Below, piece by piece: positions 1 through 4,455 of a stretch of 7,162 bases of DNA. The stretch is from NCBI GenBank assembly GCA_947481355.1, contig CANKGM010000104.1:1-7162 (forward strand), read 5' to 3'. This stretch comes from Chitinophagaceae bacterium. Its GTDB lineage: Bacteria > Bacteroidota > Bacteroidia > Chitinophagales > Chitinophagaceae. Within the stretch, counting starts at the first letter, position 1; each line of letters opens with the position of its first letter. The position numbers and the translations under genes are program-made. The notes below the pieces were generated by a model that made no database searches, was not told where the DNA came from, and saw only the letters and a program-made list of their open reading frames with translations.

Positions 1-2864
1 ACAGTGAGTGAAGTCATGATGGTTCTGCTCAATGTATCGTTGATTGCTTTATTAATGATAGTAGCTTTTGTTTCGCCCTTGAGCTTATTGCTGTATTCCC
101 TGATACGGTCAAATACAATTACCGTATCGTTCATCGAGAATCCGATAACCGTCAGGACAGCTGCAATAAAGTGTTGGTCAATCTCTAGCGGGAATGGAAC
201 TACTCCTTTTAAGAAAGAGAATACCGCTAAGGTTACAAATACGTCGTGTAACAAGGCGATAATAGTACCCAATGAATATCTCCAGTCGCGGAAGCGAAGG
301 AATATGTAAAGGAAAATCGCAATGATTGCAAAAATGGTTGCTTGAACAGCACCTTTTTTCAAATCATCTGAAATTGATGGTAAAACGGTTTGTGAGCTTT
401 GTTTGTAATTTTTATTAAAGTCTGCAAAGGAAAGTCCTGCAGGTAAATCAGATTTAAGTCCTTCAAATAATTTGTTCAATACTAAAGAGTCAGTGCTCTT
501 GCTTGTATTGTCAATCATGAATGATGTAGTGATATTCAAGGTCTTGTTATCACCAACAGTTTTGATAACGGGTGATTCTTCAAATACAACCTTTAATTCA
601 TTTCTGATCTTTTCATTTTGTGTTGGTGTATCAAAACGAACCGTATAGCTTCTTCCACCTTTGTATTCAACACCTTCATCAAATCCATTAAAGTATGAGC
701 CAACGCCCAATAACAATACGATTACAGAAATGAAGTATGCAACTTTTCTATATTCAATGAATTTGAATTTCGCATTCTTGAATACGCTTTTACTGGCAGT
801 AGTAAAATATTCAAAGTGTCTGTTCTTTTTAGTCCAGAAATCAGTGATAAGTCTTGATATCAAGATTCCGCAGAATAATGATAATATAATACCAAGAATT
901 TGTGTTGTCGCAAATCCTAGTACTGGTCCAAGTCCAAAATAGAAAAGGATCAATGCAGTAAGTAGCGTTGTGATATGCGCATCGAGCACTGGTGCCATGG
1001 AACGCTTATAGCCCTCTGTAACGGCTGTTTGATAACTTTTGCCTAATCGGAGCTCTTCTTTAATACGTTCAAAAATGATAACGTTTGTATCAACTGCCAT
1101 ACCGATGGTTAGTACAAGACCTGCAATACCCGGAGCAGTAAGTGTTGCACCTAAGGCGCTCAATACACCTACAGTGAACAAGAGGTTTAGGATAAGTGCT
1201 ATGTTAGCAACCCAACCAGCTGTATTGTAGTAAACCAACATTAATAGGAAGATCACACCAAATGAAATGGCGAATGCTAAGCTTCCGCCTTTGATAGCCG
1301 ATGCACCGAGTGTTGGCCCAACCTCTTGAGATTGTACAATTTTTGCCGGTGCAGGAAGTTTTCCTGATTGAAGAATATTTGCAAGATCTTGTGCTTCTTC
1401 TAATGTGAAGGAACCACTGATTTCTGTATTGCCAGTTGTAATGGGGTTGATAACATTTGGTGCTGAGTAAACAATATTATCAAGAACAATCGCAATCGGT
1501 TTGCCTACGTTGCTTGTAGTGAATTCACCCCAGATGCGTTCACCTTGCTTTGTCATCAACATTTTGATAGCAGGCCTTCCTTTATCGTCATAATCTTGAG
1601 TTGCTTGCTGAACGCCATCACCCTCAAGTTTTGCTTTTTCAGAACCTTCAACTGTTTTCAAAGCATATATTGATACAACATCACTCTTAACGCCTTTTTC
1701 ATCCATTTCCGGAATTCCAAAAGCAAATCGAACATTACCAGGGAATTGATTTTTGACTGCTTCTAAATTGATGTATTCATTGAACACCGAAGTGTCTCTG
1801 CTTTGAATGAATCCAATATATGGAGCGAATGACATTCTTCCTTGGGCATTTTGCTGAGGAGGAACAGGTTGGAATATTTTGAAAAATGATTTTGCTGATG
1901 CTTTAGCTGAGGCAGTATCAGATTTAGCTGCAGCGCCACTTTTTACAATCTCGCCAATGGTAGCAGACTTTGTGGTATCAGTTGCTTTTGCAGTTTGTGC
2001 AGCTGCTTTAGTTGCTGTGTCTTTCTTTTCAGTTACTGAGTAATATGCTTGAAGTGCTTTTTCTGCATCACTGAATGGTTTATTAAGCTCTCCAATGTTG
2101 TAGAGTTCCCAGAATTGAAGATTTGCAGTAGCTTGTAGGTATTTTCTTACACGTTCTGGATCGTCTTTTACGCCTGGAAGTTCAACTGTGATAATGCCTT
2201 TTGTTTTGTCCAATTGAATATTCGGTTGTGCAACACCAAATTGGTCAATACGTTTTCCGAGTACATTAAATGTATTGCTAACAGCACCTTGTGCAGAAGC
2301 TTTTAATTTAGTGATGACATCGTTGTCGTTATCTTCAATTTTAATTGTTCTTCCGCCTGTTCCAGCAAATATGGCTGCTAGTCGTGCGTTAGGGTTTTGC
2401 TTTTTATACGCATCAGCGAATAACGTTATGAAGTCTGCATCACTATTTGATTTGGCAAGGATGGCTGCGTTAATAGCATTATTCAATGCTGCATCCTTAG
2501 GGTTGTTTGAAAGTGACTTTATCAGCCCCTCAAGTTCAACCTCAAGTGTAACACTCATACCACCTTGAAGGTCCAATCCAAGGTTTAGTTCTTGTTCTTT
2601 TGCCTTTTGGTAGGTGATGGCACCAGTTATACCATACGTAACATTAGTTTGCTTGGTGCTATCAAGAAGACGGCGTAACCTTTTGTTGTACTCACGATCT
2701 TTTACTTCTGTTCCTTCATTGGAAAAATTCGCATTGACATAAGCAGTAGCCTTATCCTGCTGTTTCTTCTCATGGTTACGAACCACCAGCGTAAAATGGA
2801 GCTGGTAAAGAGAAATAACGATTAAAGCAATTGCAAAAAAACGTACCAAGCCTTTTAGTTGCAT
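1..2864 (-). CDS. secDF: Fused protein translocase subunit SecDF (C-terminus cut by window edge)
   Basis: Proton-motive-force-driven accessory of the SecYEG translocon in the inner membrane; it helps pull exported proteins through on the periplasmic side. The visible 954 residues begin at ATG 2864-2862 (MQLKGLVRFF), directly followed by a first membrane segment (about residues 5-28). SecD signatures: NLGLDLQGG (94-102), the periplasmic P1 region (to about 510), then membrane segments around 526-672 with GMAVDTNVIIFERIKEEL (588-605). SecF signatures: VEYKGGRSYTVRF (732-744), membrane segments around 707-724 and 840-918, IGFSMNDTVIVFDRIRE (907-923) and LSRTIMTSLT (945-954). Asp592, Asp913 and Arg947 probably match the proton-relay residues Asp340, Asp637 and Arg671 of Thermus SecDF; Arg947 sits 34 residues after Asp913, as in Thermus. 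SecD and SecF are one chain, as is usual in Bacteroidota. Perhaps 40-60 residues are missing beyond position 1. No frameshift was seen. The gene is divergent from the aminotransferase gene. Confidence 0.97.
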   Translation of the reverse strand, partial: MQLKGLVRFFAIALIVISLYQLHFTLVVRNHEKKQQDKATAYVNANFSNEGTEVKDREYNKRLRRLLDSTKQTNVTYGITGAITYQKAKEQELNLGLDLQGGMSVTLEVELEGLIKSLSNNPKDAALNNAINAAILAKSNSDADFITLFADAYKKQNPNARLAAIFAGTGGRTIKIEDNDNDVITKLKASAQGAVSNTFNVLGKRIDQFGVAQPNIQLDKTKGIITVELPGVKDDPERVRKYLQATANLQFWELYNIGELNKPFSDAEKALQAYYSVTEKKDTATKAAAQTAKATDTTKSATIGEIVKSGAAAKSDTASAKASAKSFFKIFQPVPPQQNAQGRMSFAPYIGFIQSRDTSVFNEYINLEAVKNQFPGNVRFAFGIPEMDEKGVKSDVVSIYALKTVEGSEKAKLEGDGVQQATQDYDDKGRPAIKMLMTKQGERIWGEFTTSNVGKPIAIVLDNIVYSAPNVINPITTGNTEISGSFTLEEAQDLANILQSGKLPAPAKIVQSQEVGPTLGASAIKGGSLAFAISFGVIFLLMLVYYNTAGWVANIALILNLLFTVGVLSALGATLTAPGIAGLVLTIGMAVDTNVIIFERIKEELRLGKSYQTAVTEGYKRSMAPVLDAHITTLLTALILFYFGLGPVLGFATTQILGIILSLFCGILISRLITDFWTKKNRHFEYFTTASKSVFKNAKFKFIEYRKVAYFISVIVLLLGVGSYFNGFDEGVEYKGGRSYTVRFDTPTQNEKIRNELKVVFEESPVIKTVGDNKTLNITTSFMIDNTSKSTDSLVLNKLFEGLKSDLPAGLSFADFNKNYKQSSQTVLPSISDDLKKGAVQATIFAIIAIFLYIFLRFRDWRYSLGTIIALLHDVFVTLAVFSFLKGVVPFPLEIDQHFIAAVLTVIGFSMNDTVIVFDRIREYSNKLKGETKATIINKAINDTLSRTIMTSLT
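1887..2039 (-). other. Low-complexity Ala/Lys/Thr/Ser linker inside SecDF
   Basis: This stretch encodes about residues 276-326 of SecDF, composed almost only of Ala, Lys, Thr, Ser and Asp (for example TATKAAAQTAKATDTTKSA). It lies within the periplasmic part of the SecD half, between the FWELYN segment (251-256) and the GRMSFAPYIG segment (342-351). The composition suggests a flexible, charged linker or surface loop. The reading frame is intact through it, so it is not a sequencing break. E. coli SecD has nothing obviously similar. From memory, Bacteroidota SecDF proteins vary in length here, so it may be a lineage-typical insertion. Confidence 0.6.
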
Positions 2865-2912
2865 ATAAATTCTAGTTTACTCTTTTTAAAATTCCCTTTT
2901 TGGTAGGGCGGG

Positions 2913-2920
2913 CAAAGATA
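2913..2920 (-). promoter_or_regulatory. Putative secDF promoter, -7 box TATCTTTG
   Basis: Read on the minus strand this is TATCTTTG, a full match to the Bacteroidota -7 consensus TAnnTTTG. It lies about 50 bases before the secDF start codon, leaving a leader of roughly 40 bases. No TTTG was found at the usual -33 spacing of about 19-21 bases; the nearest, in ATTTTGACC, is only 13 bases upstream. The leader contains a weak 4-bp hairpin (CCCT...AGGG, 2893-2907) and an A-rich stretch but no Shine-Dalgarno sequence, as is common in this phylum. Confidence 0.55.
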
Positions 2921-2923
2921 GGG

Positions 2924-2939
2924 ATTTTGAGGTCAAAAT
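2924..2939. repeat. Perfect 7-bp inverted repeat, possible operator for secDF
   Basis: The sequence ATTTTGAGGTCAAAAT is a perfect inverted repeat with 7-base arms and a 2-base spacer. It begins 3 bases upstream of the putative secDF -7 box, in the space where RNA polymerase would contact the promoter. This is the size and position of a binding site for a dimeric regulator, but no regulator gene is in view and the arms are AT-rich, so chance cannot be excluded. Confidence 0.4.
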
Positions 2940-3081
2940 TCGATCTTCAGCCTTCGATTTTCATCGTTTTGGCTTGCTGCATTCTAGCTATGATTAGCGG
3001 GTAATTTTACTGATTTGGACAAAATTGCACCTTGTCGTTTTCACATATGCCCCAATCCCGTGAAAATCTTTTCAGTTTTCT

Positions 3082-3089
3082 TACATTTG
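3082..3089 (+). promoter_or_regulatory. Putative aminotransferase promoter, -7 box TACATTTG
   Basis: TACATTTG matches the Bacteroidota -7 consensus TAnnTTTG exactly and ends 18 bases before the ATG at 3108. Transcription would start near 3095-3097, giving a leader of only about a dozen bases. No clear TTTG occurs at the -33 position (around 3055-3062). The box lies inside the alternative 31-codon N-terminal extension that a TTG start at 3015 would give, which argues against that longer start. Confidence 0.55.
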
Positions 3090-3107
3090 TGTCAAAATTC
3101 ACTCAAT

Positions 3108-4298
3108 ATGAAACTTTCTTCCCGCTTAGACCTTTTCGCAGAACCGGAAACATTAAAGATGGCCAAATTAGGTAGAGAATTGAGGTCACAGGGAATCGAT
3201 GTAATTGACCTTTCCCTTGGAGAGCCAGATTTCGACACACCTGAACATATAAAAGATTCTTTGAAAAAAGCAGTTGATGATAATTATAGTCATTATACCC
3301 CTGTTGCAGGCTATCCTGATTTGAGGGAAGCAGTTTGTACAAAATTGAGAAGGGATAACGGTCTAGAATACAAGCAAGAAAATATTTTAGTGTCAACAGG
3401 GGCTAAGCAAAGTCTTGCTAATGTTGTCATGGCTGTCGTTGACAAAGGGGATGAAGTGGTGATTCCAACTCCTTATTGGGTAACTTATTCAGAAATCGTT
3501 AAACTAGCAGAAGGCAATGTAGTCCTCATCAGAACCTCCATCGAAAATAAATATAAACTAACGGCAACTGAGCTTGAGGCGGCTATTACACCCAAAACCA
3601 AGTTATTCATATTTTCATCCCCCTGTAATCCAAGTGGATCTGTGTATTCTAAATCTGAATTGAGTGCTTTGGCTGAAGTATTTAAGAAGCACCCTCAAAT
3701 TTTCATTATTTCAGATGAGATATACGAATACATCAATTTTGTAGGGAAGCATGAAAGCATAGCACAGTTTGAGGAACTGAAAAGTAGGGTCATCATTATT
3801 AATGGTTTAAGTAAAGGGTATGCTATGACAGGGTATAGGCTTGGATATATTGCAGCTGACCCCGCGGTTGTCAAGGCATGTGAAAAACTACAAGGACAAT
3901 ACACGAGTGGTGCAAATGCAGTGACCCAACGTGGAGCCATTACTGCATTAACAGGTGATTTGACTCCTAGTATAGAAATGAATGTAGAGTTTACCAAAAG
4001 AAGGGCTAGAATGCTGGAGTTGCTTAAGGGAATTCCTGGAGTAGCTATAGCAGAACCAGATGGAGCCTTTTATGTATTTCCTGTGGTGAAGGCTTATTTC
4101 GGTAAAAAGATTGGGGACGAAGTGATAAAAGATGCAGATGACCTTTGTATGTATCTTCTTAATACGGCACACGTGTCGACTGTTACAGGTAGAGCATTTG
4201 GTGAGCCAGATTGTATCCGAATTTCCTTTGCGAATAGTATGAATAAAATTGAAGAAGCCATGTCTAGGATTACTAAGGCGATGGCAAATCTTAAATAG
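3108..4298 (+). CDS. PLP-dependent aminotransferase, aspartate aminotransferase Ib type
   Basis: Transfers an amino group between an amino acid, probably aspartate, and a 2-oxo acid such as 2-oxoglutarate, in the cytoplasm with pyridoxal phosphate. The 396 residues match the usual length of class I/II, subgroup Ib enzymes. Visible motifs: LSLGEPDFDTP (35-45), STGAKQ (96-101), PTPYWVTY (120-127), NPSG (174-177), SDEIYEY (202-208) with Asp203 and Tyr206 as expected PLP contacts, GLSKGYAMTGYRLGY (233-247) with Lys236 as the Schiff-base lysine and Arg243 for the phosphate, and CIRISFA (369-375) with Arg371 binding the substrate carboxylate. Lys100 sits where Ib enzymes recognise the acidic side chain, and Trp124 is also Ib-like. 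The usual NPTG is NPSG. I chose ATG 3108 (MKLSSRLDLF), where family members begin; the in-frame TTG at 3015 adds 31 residues without family resemblance. Related prephenate, aromatic or alanine aminotransferase activity cannot be excluded. It appears monocistronic, followed by a strong hairpin. Confidence 0.95.
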   Translation: MKLSSRLDLFAEPETLKMAKLGRELRSQGIDVIDLSLGEPDFDTPEHIKDSLKKAVDDNYSHYTPVAGYPDLREAVCTKLRRDNGLEYKQENILVSTGAKQSLANVVMAVVDKGDEVVIPTPYWVTYSEIVKLAEGNVVLIRTSIENKYKLTATELEAAITPKTKLFIFSSPCNPSGSVYSKSELSALAEVFKKHPQIFIISDEIYEYINFVGKHESIAQFEELKSRVIIINGLSKGYAMTGYRLGYIAADPAVVKACEKLQGQYTSGANAVTQRGAITALTGDLTPSIEMNVEFTKRRARMLELLKGIPGVAIAEPDGAFYVFPVVKAYFGKKIGDEVIKDADDLCMYLLNTAHVSTVTGRAFGEPDCIRISFANSMNKIEEAMSRITKAMANLK

Positions 4299-4312
4299 CT
4301 AATTAAATAGCT
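4291..4312 (+). repeat. 10-bp tandem repeat spanning the aminotransferase stop codon
   Basis: TTAAATAGCT occurs at 4291-4300 and again at 4303-4312, separated by AA, giving a 12-bp period. The first copy contains the TAG stop (4296-4298). As 12 is a multiple of three, the second copy places another TAG in the same frame (4308-4310), a back-up stop four codons later. It looks like a small replication-slippage duplication. Confidence 0.75.
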
Positions 4313-4319
4313 TAGTCAA

Positions 4320-4373
4320 TTTTAAAATCAGCTAAACATTACAATAATTAGTAATGTTTAGCTGATTTTAAAA
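4320..4373. terminator. Long perfect hairpin after the aminotransferase gene, probable bidirectional terminator
   Basis: The arm at 4320-4342 is perfectly complementary to 4351-4373: 23 base pairs around an 8-base loop (AATAATTA). The core arm reads AATCAGCTAAACATTAC. It starts 21 bases after the aminotransferase stop. The outermost pairs are TTTTAAAA-like, so if the inner CAGCTAAACATTAC stem folds first it is followed on either strand by ATTTT, as in an intrinsic terminator able to work in both directions. The U-tract is short and the stem is not GC-rich. It also insulates the surface-protein gene that starts 82 bases further on. Confidence 0.75.
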
Positions 4374-4433
4374 ACTATATTTCTTATTATTTGATTTAAC
4401 ATGCTTTAATGATAAGAAATGAGTTAAAAGAGT

Positions 4434-4441
4434 TTATTTTG
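4434..4441 (+). promoter_or_regulatory. Weak candidate -7 box for the lectin-domain protein gene
   Basis: TTATTTTG matches five of the six fixed positions of the Bacteroidota box TAnnTTTG and ends 14 bases before the ATG at 4456. No -33 TTTG lies at suitable spacing; the TTTG at 4390-4393 is too far upstream. Because the terminator hairpin cuts this gene off from the aminotransferase, a promoter is expected between 4374 and 4455, but this is only the best of several AT-rich candidates. Confidence 0.3.
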
Positions 4442-4455
4442 AGTTACAATTACGC

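Noticed and set aside
661..1230. Plus-strand open frames at 661-942 and 1039-1230, and similarly 4-309 and 2275-2568
   Set aside because: They lie wholly antisense to secDF, whose minus-strand frame is continuous with clear family motifs; they are shadows.
2893..2907. Small hairpin CCCT...AGGG in the secDF leader, considered as a riboswitch or attenuator
   Set aside because: The stem is only 4 bp, there is no conserved aptamer-like structure and no following U-tract.
2956..3068. Distant inverted pair GATTTTCA (2956-2963) and TGAAAATC (3061-3068)
   Set aside because: An 8-bp AT-rich match about 100 bases apart is expected by chance and has no clear relation to either promoter.
3015..3107. 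In-frame TTG start giving the aminotransferase 31 extra residues
   Set aside because: The extension does not resemble the family, contains the likely -7 promoter box at 3082-3089, and the ATG at 3108 gives a protein of normal length.
3103..4172. Minus-strand open frames at 3103-3396, 3695-3997 and 3948-4172
   Set aside because: All are antisense to the well-supported aminotransferase gene and show no recognisable domains.
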